64,000 bases of DNA, from NCBI GenBank assembly GCA_902555275.1, contig CACDRY010000004.1, positions 1 to 64,000 on the forward strand. The letters run 5' to 3'. Below, in pieces: positions 42,430-51,680 of this stretch. Within the stretch, counting starts at the first letter, position 1. Every line of letters starts with the position of its first letter. The DNA comes from an uncultured Pelagibacteraceae bacterium. GTDB lineage: Bacteria; Pseudomonadota; Alphaproteobacteria; Pelagibacterales; Pelagibacteraceae. The notes under the pieces were generated by a model that saw only the letters and a list, made by a program, of their open reading frames with translations, was not told where the DNA came from and did no database searches. Position numbers and translations under genes: made by a program.

Positions 42430-43464
42430 TTACTCCATTGACATTGCAGTAAGAGCTTTCGAATTATCTCTAACTGTTCTGTAAGTTGCTTTATCAAGTG
42501 GAACAAGTCCTATTTCCGCTAAGTAACCTCTTTTACCAATAGCTTTAGTTGTAGTGAATTCTTTTACAAATTCATGTAATCCTGGAATTACACCAACATG
42601 AGCTTTTTTTACGTAAAAGAATAATGGTCTAGCAACAGCATAACTATAGTCTTGGATAGATTCTAGTGATGGTTGACCACCTTCTATACTTGCAGCTTGC
42701 AATTTATCTCTTGCGGCTAAGAAGTAACTAAATCCAAAGAAACCAAACATTTCTTTGTCTTCCGATAATTTTTGAATAATTAAACTATCATTCTCTCCAA
42801 CTTCAATAGCAGCACCATCTTCTCTGTAAAGTTTTTGTGGTTTTTTATATTTTTTATTTCCAGCTTCGAAACCTGCTTTGTATAATGCTTTAGCCTCTTT
42901 AGGCATACCTTTTTTCATTACTAACGAATTCCAAGCATCTCTTGTTCCGGATGTTCCTGGGGGAATCATAACTGAAATCTTTTGTTTTGGTAAACTTGGA
43001 TCTATTTGATCCCATGTTTTGTATATGTTGTCTACTAATTTACCATCAACAACTGAGTGTTTTGCTAAAGCTTTCCAAAGTTGTTCTTTAGTGAAGTTTA
43101 CTGGTTCAGCGTCAACACTGTATGCTAAAGTAATACCATCGTTACCGATAATAACTTCAACAATTTCATTAACACCATTTTTTTTGCAAAGAGCTTTTTC
43201 TTTATCTTTCATTGCTCTTGATGCATTTGTTATATCAGGGTGAGCTTCTCCTACACCTGCACAAAATAATTTTGCACCACCACCTGTACCAGTTGACTCG
43301 ATTACTGGTGTTTTAAATCCAGTTTGCCCGAATCTTTCAGCAACTATTGTTGCGTAAGGGAATACAGTAGATGATCCAACTATTTTGATTTGATCTCTTG
43401 CTTGAGCAATAGTGGCAACAGAAATGGCAACTATTGAAGCAAGGACTATAGTTAGTTTTTTCAT
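42430..43464 (-). CDS. pstS: phosphate ABC transporter substrate-binding protein
   Basis: A 344-residue periplasmic protein with a signal peptide cut near residue 22. The mature start IKIVGSSTVFPYA, the ESTGTGGGAKLFCAG segment and the MIPPGTSGTRDAW segment form the phosphate-binding loops. Length and the GSSTVFP text match the alphaproteobacterial PstS branch. It is the first gene of pstSCAB-phoUB, preceded by a strong Pho-box-like repeat and followed by a terminator-like hairpin. Confidence 0.96.
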   Translation of the reverse strand: MKKLTIVLASIVAISVATIAQARDQIKIVGSSTVFPYATIVAERFGQTGFKTPVIESTGTGGGAKLFCAGVGEAHPDITNASRAMKDKEKALCKKNGVNEIVEVIIGNDGITLAYSVDAEPVNFTKEQLWKALAKHSVVDGKLVDNIYKTWDQIDPSLPKQKISVMIPPGTSGTRDAWNSLVMKKGMPKEAKALYKAGFEAGNKKYKKPQKLYREDGAAIEVGENDSLIIQKLSEDKEMFGFFGFSYFLAARDKLQAASIEGGQPSLESIQDYSYAVARPLFFYVKKAHVGVIPGLHEFVKEFTTTKAIGKRGYLAEIGLVPLDKATYRTVRDNSKALTAMSME

Positions 43465-43533
43465 TTTTAATATCCTTTCGTGAATTAAATTTAATTAACG
43501 ACTCGCTAAATAAATTTTATTGAGGACTCTAGT

Positions 43534-43562
43534 ATTACAAATTTGTTACAGTTTTGTTAAAT
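43534..43562 (-). promoter_or_regulatory. triple Pho-box-like repeat before pstS
   Basis: On the minus strand ATTTAAC, CTGTAAC and TTGTAAT begin at exact 11-base steps, 70 to 98 bases before the pstS start. The last two units match 14 of 18 positions of the recalled PhoB consensus. The position before pstS is the classic PhoB target. Confidence 0.7.
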
Positions 43563-43572
43563 AGGTAACTTT

Positions 43573-44205
43573 TTAGTTGTATTTTTTAGAGATGATTAAA
43601 GTATCATTATCTGCAGCTAAATCTCCTCTACAACGAATTGGGCTCACATTTTCACTTAGTGCTAAGCTCTTTGTTGGTCTTAAAGTAACTTCTAGTTGTA
43701 TCATTGATATAAGGTCTTTTACTTGTTTTTGATCATATTTCCATGAAGGCCAACTTGTGGGGGTAGAAAAAGTAGTAATTATATAACTTGAGGCTCTATT
43801 AAAATTATAATTACTCTCATTTTGTTTTCTTAACAAATGATCTCTTACAGAAAAGAAAATATTTTTACATCTATGCATGTCAGACATATAATTTTCTTTT
43901 TTTAAGTTTTTGTTCATTGGGATTGATACAATCAAATCAATTGTATCTCTCCAGAATGAAGTTAAAACCTCAGTATAGATATGATCAACATTTACTTTGT
44001 CAGATGGAAAATGTTTACTGACAGTGTTTTTGGTATTTTCTAAGTCATTTTTCATTCTAAAAATACCAATATCAAATACAGTAAGTTGTTGGTTTCTTAA
44101 AAGTGTTGTAATGTCTTTTTTATTAGAAACTTCAGAGTAAGAATTTGATATAAAATTAAAGAATAAGTAAGAAAAAATAAAAAAATTTATTATTATTTTT
44201 TTCAT
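43573..44205 (-). CDS. secreted protein of unknown function between phoR and pstS
   Basis: A 210-residue protein with a signal peptide of about 24 residues (KKIIINFFIFSYLFFNFISNSYS). The mature part has two cysteines, in DMHRCKNIFFSV and PIRCRGDLAAD, that could form a disulfide. Helix-rich text such as LTVFDIGIFRMKNDLENTK is followed by a Trp/Pro-rich TSWPSWKYDQ segment. I recognise no family. The location between phoR and pstS, in the same direction, suggests a role in phosphate stress, which is inference only. Confidence 0.7.
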   Translation of the reverse strand: MKKIIINFFIFSYLFFNFISNSYSEVSNKKDITTLLRNQQLTVFDIGIFRMKNDLENTKNTVSKHFPSDKVNVDHIYTEVLTSFWRDTIDLIVSIPMNKNLKKENYMSDMHRCKNIFFSVRDHLLRKQNESNYNFNRASSYIITTFSTPTSWPSWKYDQKQVKDLISMIQLEVTLRPTKSLALSENVSPIRCRGDLAADNDTLIISKKYN

Positions 44206-44279
44206 TTAACAACCTTATTTAAAAAATCCGTTATTTACAAATTAAATTATATTGTGAAAATTGTTAAATTATATGAAGT

Positions 44280-45434
44280 TTATAATTCACTGGGTAAATG
44301 AATGTTAATTTCGGTTCCTTTACCATTAAGATTTTTTATTTCGTAATCACCTCTATGTTGAGAAATTATATGTTTGACAATTGCAAGACCTAAACCTGTT
44401 CCACCAACTTTCCTGCTCTCTTCAACATCTACTCTATAAAATCTTTCAGTTACCCTGTTAATTTGATCCTCGGGAATTCCAATACCTTGATCAGATACAG
44501 ATATTTTAATTCCTTTTGTTATGAGTTTCCCTTTGCTTGGAGAAGCTAATATATTTATAGTTGATTTTTCTTTTGAGTATTTAATAGCATTGTCTAATAA
44601 ATTAGAAAAAACTGTTATTAATTTATCTTCATCACCAATAACATCACTTACATTACCTAAATTAATTTCAAGATTAATATTTTTTTCTTTTAAGCTAGTA
44701 AAATGAACATCTTTTACTTTTGTCAATACATTCTTCAAATTAACTGGTTTGTCAGGTCTTATATGCTCCTGGAGTTCAATTCTGCTTAATATTAATAGAT
44801 CACTTATTAAATTTTCCATTCTTTTGCTTTGTGAAGAGATTATTTTAAGAAATTTTATCTTTGCTATTTCGTCATCTTTAGCGGGACCCTCTATTGTCTC
44901 TATAGCGCCTTTAATTGAAACAAGAGGAGTTTTTAATTCATGGCTAACATTAGCAACAAAGTCAGTTCTAAATTTTTGTGCTTTTGAAATTTCAGTAAGA
45001 TCTTTTAAAAATAAAACAACAGAGTCTTTTTCTGTAAAAATTACAGTTGGTCCAGAAATCACATAAATTCTGTAATACTGATATGAAGGCAAATTTATTT
45101 CTAAATCTAAATTACTGGTTTTTTTTGAAGACTTAACTTCTCTGATTTTTTCATCTAGATTAGGATTTCTTAAAATTGTGCCGAGATGTGTATTTAAAAT
45201 ATTTTTACCAAATCTTTTTTCGGCACTTGGATTGGCATATTTTATAATATTTAATTTATCTAATGCTATAAATTGATCCTCTAATTCATCTAATATAAAT
45301 GTTTTGCTATCATCCTTTTCATACTTTGAAATAATAATTTTATCATCAGTATTTTTTTTATTTCTGTTTGAATAAATTATTATTAGTAGAAATATAATTA
45401 CACAGATTAATAGTATTTCAAAGAGGCCAATCAT
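44280..45434 (-). CDS. phoR: phosphate regulon sensor histidine kinase
   Basis: A 384-residue kinase with one N-terminal membrane segment (residues 3-22), a PAS-like region (IALDKLNIIKYANPSAEKRFG near residue 55), the HisKA segment FVANVSHELKTPLVSIKGA near 160 with the phosphorylated His, and the ATPase domain with NLLDNAIKYS, DQGIGIPEDQINRVTERFYR and GGTGLGLAIVKH. The short N-terminus without a large periplasmic sensor is typical of PhoR, which senses Pst activity through PhoU. Confidence 0.92.
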   Translation of the reverse strand: MIGLFEILLICVIIFLLIIIYSNRNKKNTDDKIIISKYEKDDSKTFILDELEDQFIALDKLNIIKYANPSAEKRFGKNILNTHLGTILRNPNLDEKIREVKSSKKTSNLDLEINLPSYQYYRIYVISGPTVIFTEKDSVVLFLKDLTEISKAQKFRTDFVANVSHELKTPLVSIKGAIETIEGPAKDDEIAKIKFLKIISSQSKRMENLISDLLILSRIELQEHIRPDKPVNLKNVLTKVKDVHFTSLKEKNINLEINLGNVSDVIGDEDKLITVFSNLLDNAIKYSKEKSTINILASPSKGKLITKGIKISVSDQGIGIPEDQINRVTERFYRVDVEESRKVGGTGLGLAIVKHIISQHRGDYEIKNLNGKGTEINIHLPSEL

Positions 45435-45505
45435 GATGTTCTAAAAGTTAAGTATATAATTAACATATTAAAAATTTAATATGCAATTATTTAAATTTTA
45501 GTTAC

Positions 45506-46510
45506 TTAATTAGGGGAGATATTATTAATAAAAATTTCTGCGGTTTTATCCCAAGTAAAGTTTTTAGAGTATTCTAGGCACTTTTCTCTTTCAACTTTTA
45601 GAGCTTTCATTGCGGATTTTTCTAAATCCTCATCTAAACAATTAATTTCACTATCTTTGAAAATATCTTTAGGACCAGGAACAGGAAATGCTGCAACTGG
45701 TGTACCACAACTGAGGGATTCACATATTACAATTGCAAACGTATCTGTTTTGCTTGGAAAGACAAAAACATCAGATGATGTAAAATATGAAGCTAATTCA
45801 CCATTAGTTTTTTCACCCAAGAAGTGAGCATCTGGAAATTCTTTTTTTAACTTTTCAATATCTGGTCCTTTACCAACAAGAAGTTTTGTTCCTTCTAATT
45901 TTAGATTTAAAAAAGCACGAATATTTTTTTCAATAGCCACTCGACCTACATATATCCATATAGGCCTTTTATATTCTAAATTGATTTTTTTTGGATTTTT
46001 AAACGATCCATGGTCAGCACCTCTTGTCCAAACAACCATTTTACTTTCATCTACTCCAATTTGAATTAGTTCTTTTTTCATAGATTCGGTTGTAACCAAA
46101 ATTTTTTCTGCTTTGTTATGAAAGTTGCTTAGGAATTTCTGTGATAATTTTTCAGGAACCCAAGGTAAATATAATTTCATATATTTATCAAATCTTGTGT
46201 GAAAACTTGTGGTAAACTTTAGATTATTTTTAAGACAATATCTTCTTGCCATAAATCCTAAAGGACCTTCGGTAGCTATATGTATGGCTGAAGGATTTAT
46301 TTTTTTTATTAAATGACTTACTCTTGGCCAAATATTCACAGAAAGTCTTATTTCATTATATTTAGGCATTGGCACAGTGAAGAAAAGTTGGGGATTTAAA
46401 TACTCAACTTCGTGACCCATTGCTTCAAGTTTTTTTCCTGTTTCATTTAAAGTTCTTACCACACCATTTACTTGTGGAAAATAAGCGTCTGTTACAATTA
46501 ATATTTTCAT
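45506..46510 (-). CDS. agt: GT4-family glycosyltransferase, probable glycolipid synthase of lipid remodelling
   Basis: A 334-residue GT-B glycosyltransferase. The acceptor-side start MKILIVTDAYFPQVNGVVRTL, the nucleotide-sugar side GRVAIEKNIRAFL near residue 195, and the E-x7-E motif within FAIVICESLSCGTPVAAFP near 265 mark family GT4. It shares one base with the phospholipase-type gene. That pairing matches the marine PlcP-Agt module, in which diacylglycerol freed from phospholipid receives glucose or glucuronate. The exact sugar cannot be read. Confidence 0.85.
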   Translation of the reverse strand: MKILIVTDAYFPQVNGVVRTLNETGKKLEAMGHEVEYLNPQLFFTVPMPKYNEIRLSVNIWPRVSHLIKKINPSAIHIATEGPLGFMARRYCLKNNLKFTTSFHTRFDKYMKLYLPWVPEKLSQKFLSNFHNKAEKILVTTESMKKELIQIGVDESKMVVWTRGADHGSFKNPKKINLEYKRPIWIYVGRVAIEKNIRAFLNLKLEGTKLLVGKGPDIEKLKKEFPDAHFLGEKTNGELASYFTSSDVFVFPSKTDTFAIVICESLSCGTPVAAFPVPGPKDIFKDSEINCLDEDLEKSAMKALKVEREKCLEYSKNFTWDKTAEIFINNISPN

Positions 46511-47328
46511 TATGATGCCTTTTTCAGACCTGGAGTTTCAATTACTTCTTTATCTGAATTATTACGACTATCTGAAAATTCTTCTCTTAATTTATCCCAA
46601 TAAATTATTTCAAACGTTCCATCAAAGTTTTCAACTAAGGCAGTACAAGACTCAACCCAGTCTCCACAATTTAAATAATTAACACCATCATAATTTTCAT
46701 TTTGGGCATGATGAATATGCCCACAGATTATTCCATCAAATTTTTTTTTCTTTCCATATTCTGCAATTGTTTTTTCGTATTCTCCCATATATTTAACTGC
46801 ATTTTTTACCTTATATTTAAGAAACTTTGCTAAAGACCACTGGCCTTTACCTCTTAGACGTCTAAAAAAGTTAATCACTACATTTAATTTCAATAGCATT
46901 TCATAGGCTATTGCGCCTAACTTCGACAACCATTTGGCATATCTCATAACACCATCCCAAGCATCACCGTGAACAACTAAATATTTTTTATTTAAAACAG
47001 ACTGATGAATTACTCTATTGATCATTTTTATCTGTCCAAAATGCATAGGAATAAATTTTCGAAACACTTCATCATGATTACCTATAACGTAGTAAACTTC
47101 TGTTCCATGTCTTGCTTTTCTTAATATTTTTTGAATTACGTCATTATGTTCTTGTGGCCAATAAAAATTTTTTTGAAGTGCCCAAACATCTATTATATCG
47201 CCTACACAGTAAAGTTTTTCTGATCTTGTATTTTTAAAAAATTCAAGCAATTTATTTGCTTGGCAACCTTTAGTACCAAGATGCACATCTGAAATGAATA
47301 TACTTTTGTATTTTAATATAGGTTTCAT
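46510..47328 (-). CDS. plcP: metallophosphoesterase PlcP, probable phospholipase C of lipid remodelling
   Basis: A 272-residue calcineurin-type phosphoesterase with all metal motifs: ISDVHLG near residue 15, VGDIIDVW near 42, IGNHDEVF near 82, VVHGDAWD near 117 and GHIHHAQ near 205. Related proteins include LpxH (UDP-diacylglucosamine hydrolase), but the linkage to an Agt-like glycosyltransferase and the Pho genes favours PlcP, which removes phosphate headgroups from membrane lipids during phosphate starvation and saves phosphorus. Confidence 0.85.
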   Translation of the reverse strand: MKPILKYKSIFISDVHLGTKGCQANKLLEFFKNTRSEKLYCVGDIIDVWALQKNFYWPQEHNDVIQKILRKARHGTEVYYVIGNHDEVFRKFIPMHFGQIKMINRVIHQSVLNKKYLVVHGDAWDGVMRYAKWLSKLGAIAYEMLLKLNVVINFFRRLRGKGQWSLAKFLKYKVKNAVKYMGEYEKTIAEYGKKKKFDGIICGHIHHAQNENYDGVNYLNCGDWVESCTALVENFDGTFEIIYWDKLREEFSDSRNNSDKEVIETPGLKKAS

Positions 47329-47414
47329 TTAATCCTTTTTTTTTAATTCAATTTGCACTAGAATCGTTTAATTCTTTGTGCCATAGTAATGTTAAGGAAA
47401 TATTAAAATTTATT

Positions 47415-48302
47415 ATGAAATATTGCATTATTTACAACAAAAACGCTTCCTCTGGCAGAAAATCTAAATTTATAAAAAAAATTTCTGATGAACTTTCTAA
47501 GTATAACGATGTTTCTTTTTTTGAAACTGAGAGCGTGGATAAAGCAGAGGCAGTATTTAAAAATATTTCTAAGTTAAATATAGATAGACTTGTAGTTGCT
47601 GGAGGCGATGGTTCAGTATCATTTGCAATAAACAAACTTATTAAAAATAATTTTGTTCCAAAAAAAGATTTTGCTATTGGTTATATACCAGCTGGAACTG
47701 CTAATTTACTTCAAGCTGAACTAAATATGAGTAAAAAAATAAGTAAAATTGTTCAAATTTTACAATCAAACAATTTAAAACAAACTAATTTAGTAAAAAT
47801 CAATAATGATTATTTTATTTTAATGGCAGGTATAGGTTGGGATGCAACGATAGTCCATTCAATTAATAGTTCTCTAAAAAAACTGTTAGGTAAAATTATT
47901 TTTGGATATAAAGGATTGCAAAAATTTTTGTTAATGAAAAATCAAAAATTAAAAGTTAACATAGATGGTCAAAATCATATAGCTGACTGGGTGTTATGTT
48001 CTAATACCAATTATTATGCGGGTCACTACAAAATTAATAAAACAAATATATTTGATAACAAAATTATTACTTATGTATTCAAAGACCTTACAAGAATAAA
48101 AATACTTTATTATATTTATTTGATTATTTTTTTTGGAGATTTATCGAAGTCTACGAGTGTTATAACATCTTATTCCAGTGAGCTAAAAATTGATGGACAA
48201 GGGAAAAAAATTCCAATTCAAATTGATGGTGATAAATATCAATATTGTGATAACGTAGAATTAAGGAAATCAGGAAAATATTTTAACATATTAACAGCAT
48301 AA
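47415..48302 (+). CDS. diacylglycerol kinase catalytic-domain lipid kinase
   Basis: A 295-residue protein. The ATG at 47415 places the YNKNASSGRK start where DagK proteins begin; 13 earlier in-frame codons are unconserved. The VVAGGDGSVSFAINKL segment near residue 63 and the YIPAGTANLLQAEL segment near 95 are the nucleotide-binding motifs. Members phosphorylate diacylglycerol, sphingoid bases or related lipids. It is divergent from plcP with an 86-base gap. It may recycle the diacylglycerol that PlcP releases, or serve basal lipid turnover; the substrate is not shown by the sequence. Confidence 0.85.
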   Translation: MKYCIIYNKNASSGRKSKFIKKISDELSKYNDVSFFETESVDKAEAVFKNISKLNIDRLVVAGGDGSVSFAINKLIKNNFVPKKDFAIGYIPAGTANLLQAELNMSKKISKIVQILQSNNLKQTNLVKINNDYFILMAGIGWDATIVHSINSSLKKLLGKIIFGYKGLQKFLLMKNQKLKVNIDGQNHIADWVLCSNTNYYAGHYKINKTNIFDNKIITYVFKDLTRIKILYYIYLIIFFGDLSKSTSVITSYSSELKIDGQGKKIPIQIDGDKYQYCDNVELRKSGKYFNILTA

Positions 48303-48390
48303 CTTTTAAATAAGAGAATTTATCAAAAAATCATTTTACTAAGATATTTAATTTAAATATAATTATTATAAAATTACACAGGAGGTCATT

Positions 48391-48600
48391 ATGAGTAAAA
48401 AGTTAAAGAAAAATGAAAAAAGAAAAAAAAAGGTTATCAAGTTAATAGAAAAACTTAAAAATAAGATCAATTTAAAAGAAAAAAAATTATCTAAAATTAA
48501 TATTAAAATTGCAAGTATTGAAAAAAGAGTTGCTGAAAAAAAAACAAAAAAACTAGCTAAAAAGAAGACTATCGAGAGTTCCGCATCTGTAAATAATTAA
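48391..48600 (+). CDS. small, very basic helical protein
   Basis: A 69-residue protein of which about 29 residues are lysine or arginine, with regularly spaced Ile and Leu giving a predicted helix or coiled coil. A full AGGAGGT ribosome site seven bases before the ATG and a 13-base terminator hairpin after the gene argue that it is strongly expressed as a single-gene transcript. I recognise no family. Nucleic-acid or polyanion binding, polyphosphate included, is a guess from charge alone. Confidence 0.7.
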   Translation: MSKKLKKNEKRKKKVIKLIEKLKNKINLKEKKLSKINIKIASIEKRVAEKKTKKLAKKKTIESSASVNN

Positions 48601-48612
48601 TTTCTAAATCTT

Positions 48613-48645
48613 CTTTCCCCTTTTTATAATTAAAAAAGGGGAAAG
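48613..48645 (+). terminator. strong hairpin after the small basic protein gene
   Basis: CTTTCCCCTTTTT and AAAAAGGGGAAAG form a perfect 13-base stem with a 7-base loop, 12 bases after the stop codon. No T run follows on the plus strand, so it may act as a terminator with mixed features or as a 3' stabiliser. Confidence 0.75.
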
Positions 48646-48753
48646 TAGTTAATCAACAAAATTTTAAAATTAAGGGGAAATAAAGATGTTTTATAATTTA
48701 AATTTTATAATTAATGTTTATGACAAAAATATTTATAGATTATTACAATTTAA

Positions 48754-49962
48754 TTAAAGTTTATTTGCTCTACCATAAATGTCTTGATATCTAACAATAT
48801 CAGTCTCTTTTAGAATTGAACCAACTTGAGCTTCCATAATTTTTACAGGTTTTTTTCCAGGATTTTGTATTCTATGAATTGCTCCTAATGGAATAAATAT
48901 ATGCTCATCAGGTTTTTTATTAATAATATTTTTATTTAAAGTTATTCTTGGATTACCTTTTGTAACTAACCAATGTTCTGCTCTGTGATGATGTTTTTGA
49001 AGACTTAATATACCTTTAGGTTTAACTGATAATTCTTTAATTAAAAACTCTTTTCCTTCGAATAAATTTAAATAACTCCCCCATGGTCTATAAAAAATAT
49101 TCTTTTTCTTAAAGTGTTTTCTTTTATTTTTATCATAAATTTTTAAAATCTCTTTCCAACTACCAAGATCAGACCAAGGTATATCTAGTTTAATAGCATT
49201 AATTTTATTTGTTTTCTCAAGTATTGCATAATCAAAAGATTTCTCGATTGATTTTTCAAAAGCTCTTTTATTTAAGTAGTAGGTATTATTTTTATATTTG
49301 CCTTTTTTAATTGCCTCAACACAACTTTTGTAGGTTTTATTTTGATATTTTTTAAAGTTATTGATTATTGAGTCTTTTCTTAAATAAAACATGCCAGAAT
49401 TCCAATAACATTTTTTTTTAATTACTTCTTTTGCTTTTGATAAATTTGGTTTTTCAATAAATTTTGTAACTTTATTTATAGATTTAATTTTTTTAGTTAA
49501 AAAATATCCATACTCACTTGATGGGTTTGTAGGTTTTATTCCAAAAATAAATAAATTTTGATCATCTAAATTTGATTTATTTTTTAATAGGGCTTTATTT
49601 AAAACATTAGATTTTTCAATTAAATGATCTGCTGCAAAAAACATTAATGGTTGCTCTAATGGAATATCTTTTATTAATGCGGACACTAATATTGCTGGTG
49701 CTGTATTTTTTTTTGCTGGTTCTAGAACTATTTTAAACTTTTTAATTTTACTTTTTTTTAAAGCTAATTTGACTTGTTTTAAGTATTTTAAATTTGTACT
49801 GATTATAGGAAAATCAAAAATTGGTTTATTTACTCTTTCTAAAGTTTTTTGAATTAAACTCCATCCGCCAAAATCAATAAATTGTTTTGCTTGATGTTTT
49901 TTTTTATCTGGCCAAAGTCTTGTTCCTGCGCCACCACAAAGTATTACAGGTCTAATTTTCAT
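48754..49962 (-). CDS. manC: mannose-1-phosphate guanylyltransferase, with cupin domain
   Basis: A 402-residue protein. The nucleotidyltransferase signature LCGGAGTRLWPDKKKHQAKQF opens it, FAADHLIE follows near residue 115 and FIEKPNLSKA near 165. From about residue 290 a cupin domain resembles the mannose-6-phosphate isomerase part (FYRPWGSY, QKHHHRAEHWLVTKG, HIFIPLGAIHRIQNPG). It makes GDP-mannose for surface polysaccharide or glycolipid. Usual bifunctional ManC is about 470 residues, so this is a compact form. It shares one base with the ilvD stop. Confidence 0.9.
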   Translation of the reverse strand: MKIRPVILCGGAGTRLWPDKKKHQAKQFIDFGGWSLIQKTLERVNKPIFDFPIISTNLKYLKQVKLALKKSKIKKFKIVLEPAKKNTAPAILVSALIKDIPLEQPLMFFAADHLIEKSNVLNKALLKNKSNLDDQNLFIFGIKPTNPSSEYGYFLTKKIKSINKVTKFIEKPNLSKAKEVIKKKCYWNSGMFYLRKDSIINNFKKYQNKTYKSCVEAIKKGKYKNNTYYLNKRAFEKSIEKSFDYAILEKTNKINAIKLDIPWSDLGSWKEILKIYDKNKRKHFKKKNIFYRPWGSYLNLFEGKEFLIKELSVKPKGILSLQKHHHRAEHWLVTKGNPRITLNKNIINKKPDEHIFIPLGAIHRIQNPGKKPVKIMEAQVGSILKETDIVRYQDIYGRANKL

Positions 49963-51680
49963 TAAATATCAGCGTACGTTCTAACCTCGTTTTTACCACC
50001 TGGATGAGTTGGTGCACCTTTATAAGCAGGACCAACAGTTTGTGCATATTTCCATAAAGTACCATTACCAAAATTCATCTTTCTTGGTTTCCATTTTTTA
50101 CGTCTTGCACTTAATTCCTTCTTTGTAAGCCTTACGTTAATTGTGCCCTTTTTAGCGTCTATATCGATGATATCCCCATTCCTTAAAAGGGCTATAGGAC
50201 CGCCTACGGAGGCCTCAGGGCCCACATGACCGATACAAAAGCCTCTAGTAGCCCCAGAGAACCTACCATCAGTAATAAGGGCTACTTTCTCCCCCTTTCC
50301 TTGACCGTAGATTGCTGCAGTTGTTTGAAGCATTTCTCTCATTCCAGGACCTCCTATAGGCCCTTCATATCTAATAATAATGATGTCTCCATCTTTGTAT
50401 TTTCTGTTTATCACTGCTTTATACGCAGACTCTTCATTATCAAAACATCTAGCTCTTCCTGTAAATTGTAATTTTTTCAAACCTGCTATTTTTACAATTC
50501 CACCTTCTGGAGCTAAATTACCTTTTAATCCAACTACTCCTCCTGTTGGTGAAATTGGATTTTGATAAGATCTCATTACTTTTTGATTTTCTCTAAATTT
50601 TACATTTTTTAAATTTTCTCTCATGGTTTTGCCTGTAACCGTCATACAATCACCATGAATGTAACCACCATCCATTAGAGTTTTTAATAACATTGGAACT
50701 CCTCCTGCTTCCCACATATCTTTTGCAACATATTTTCCACCAGGTTTTAAATCTGCAAGATAAGGTGTTCTTTTAAAAATTTTTGCAACATCCATTAAAT
50801 CAAACTTTATACCAATTTCATTTGCGATAGCTGGTAGGTGCAATCCTGCATTTGTTGATCCACCTGTTGCTGCAACAATTGTTGCTGCATTTTCGAGAGC
50901 TTTTCTTGTAACTATGTCTCTAGGTCTAATATTTTTTGCTAATAAATTCATTACAGCTTTACCGCTGTCTATTGCATATTTATTTCTTTCTAAATATGGC
51001 GCTGGCGTTCCTGCTGAGAAAGGTAAAGCTAATCCTATTGCCTCAGAAACACATGCCATTGTGTTTGCAGTAAATTGTCCACCACAAGCACCTGCGCTTG
51101 GACATGCTTTTAATTCTAATTTTCTTAATGCATGAGCTGTCATTTTTTTTGATGTATATTTTCCAACACCTTCAAATACATCTACAACAGTTACATCTTT
51201 ACCATTAAATCTCCCAGGTAGAATTGATCCACCATATATAAATACACTCGGAATATTTAAACGTACCATCGACATCATTAAACCAGGTAATGATTTATCA
51301 CAACCTGCTAATCCAACTAATGCATCATAACAATGTCCTCTAACCGTAAGTTCAGTTGAGTCTGCTATTACATCTCTTGATATTAATGACGATTTCATTC
51401 CTTCATGACCCATCGCAATACCATCAGTTACTGTAATAGTACAAAACTCTCTTGGAGTTCCACCTGAAGCTTTAACTCCTTTTTTAACTGATTGAGCTTG
51501 TTTCATTAAATTTATGTTACATGGAGCTGCTTCATTCCATGTTGATACAACTCCAACAAATGGTTTTGCTACATCTTTTTCGGTTAAATCCATTGCGTAA
51601 TAAAATGATCTTTGAGGGGCTTTGTCTGCACCCATTGTTGTATGTCTACTTGGTAATTTTTTCTTATTAAATTTTTTCAT
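49962..51680 (-). CDS. ilvD: dihydroxy-acid dehydratase
   Basis: A 572-residue enzyme of branched-chain amino acid synthesis. The iron-sulfur cysteines appear in [24 protein letters not shown] and [16 protein letters not shown]. The [20 protein letters not shown] segment near residue 480 is also diagnostic. It dehydrates dihydroxy-isovalerate and dihydroxy-methylvalerate to 2-oxo acids. It follows valS with a one-base overlap, so valine production and valyl-tRNA charging share a transcript. Confidence 0.96.
   Translation of the reverse strand: MKKFNKKKLPSRHTTMGADKAPQRSFYYAMDLTEKDVAKPFVGVVSTWNEAAPCNINLMKQAQSVKKGVKASGGTPREFCTITVTDGIAMGHEGMKSSLISRDVIADSTELTVRGHCYDALVGLAGCDKSLPGLMMSMVRLNIPSVFIYGGSILPGRFNGKDVTVVDVFEGVGKYTSKKMTAHALRKLELKACPSAGACGGQFTANTMACVSEAIGLALPFSAGTPAPYLERNKYAIDSGKAVMNLLAKNIRPRDIVTRKALENAATIVAATGGSTNAGLHLPAIANEIGIKFDLMDVAKIFKRTPYLADLKPGGKYVAKDMWEAGGVPMLLKTLMDGGYIHGDCMTVTGKTMRENLKNVKFRENQKVMRSYQNPISPTGGVVGLKGNLAPEGGIVKIAGLKKLQFTGRARCFDNEESAYKAVINRKYKDGDIIIIRYEGPIGGPGMREMLQTTAAIYGQGKGEKVALITDGRFSGATRGFCIGHVGPEASVGGPIALLRNGDIIDIDAKKGTINVRLTKKELSARRKKWKPRKMNFGNGTLWKYAQTVGPAYKGAPTHPGGKNEVRTYADI

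Noticed and set aside
46510-47328. LpxH (UDP-2,3-diacylglucosamine hydrolase) as the first choice
   Set aside because: The metal motifs fit both, but one-base linkage to an Agt-like glycosyltransferase and the Pho neighbourhood favour PlcP; LpxH is kept as the alternative.
48686-48757. Short frame of about 23 codons after an AAGGGGAAATAAAG stretch
   Set aside because: A ribosome-site-like sequence is present, but the peptide is AT-driven and unconserved in appearance, and it runs into the 3' end of manC.
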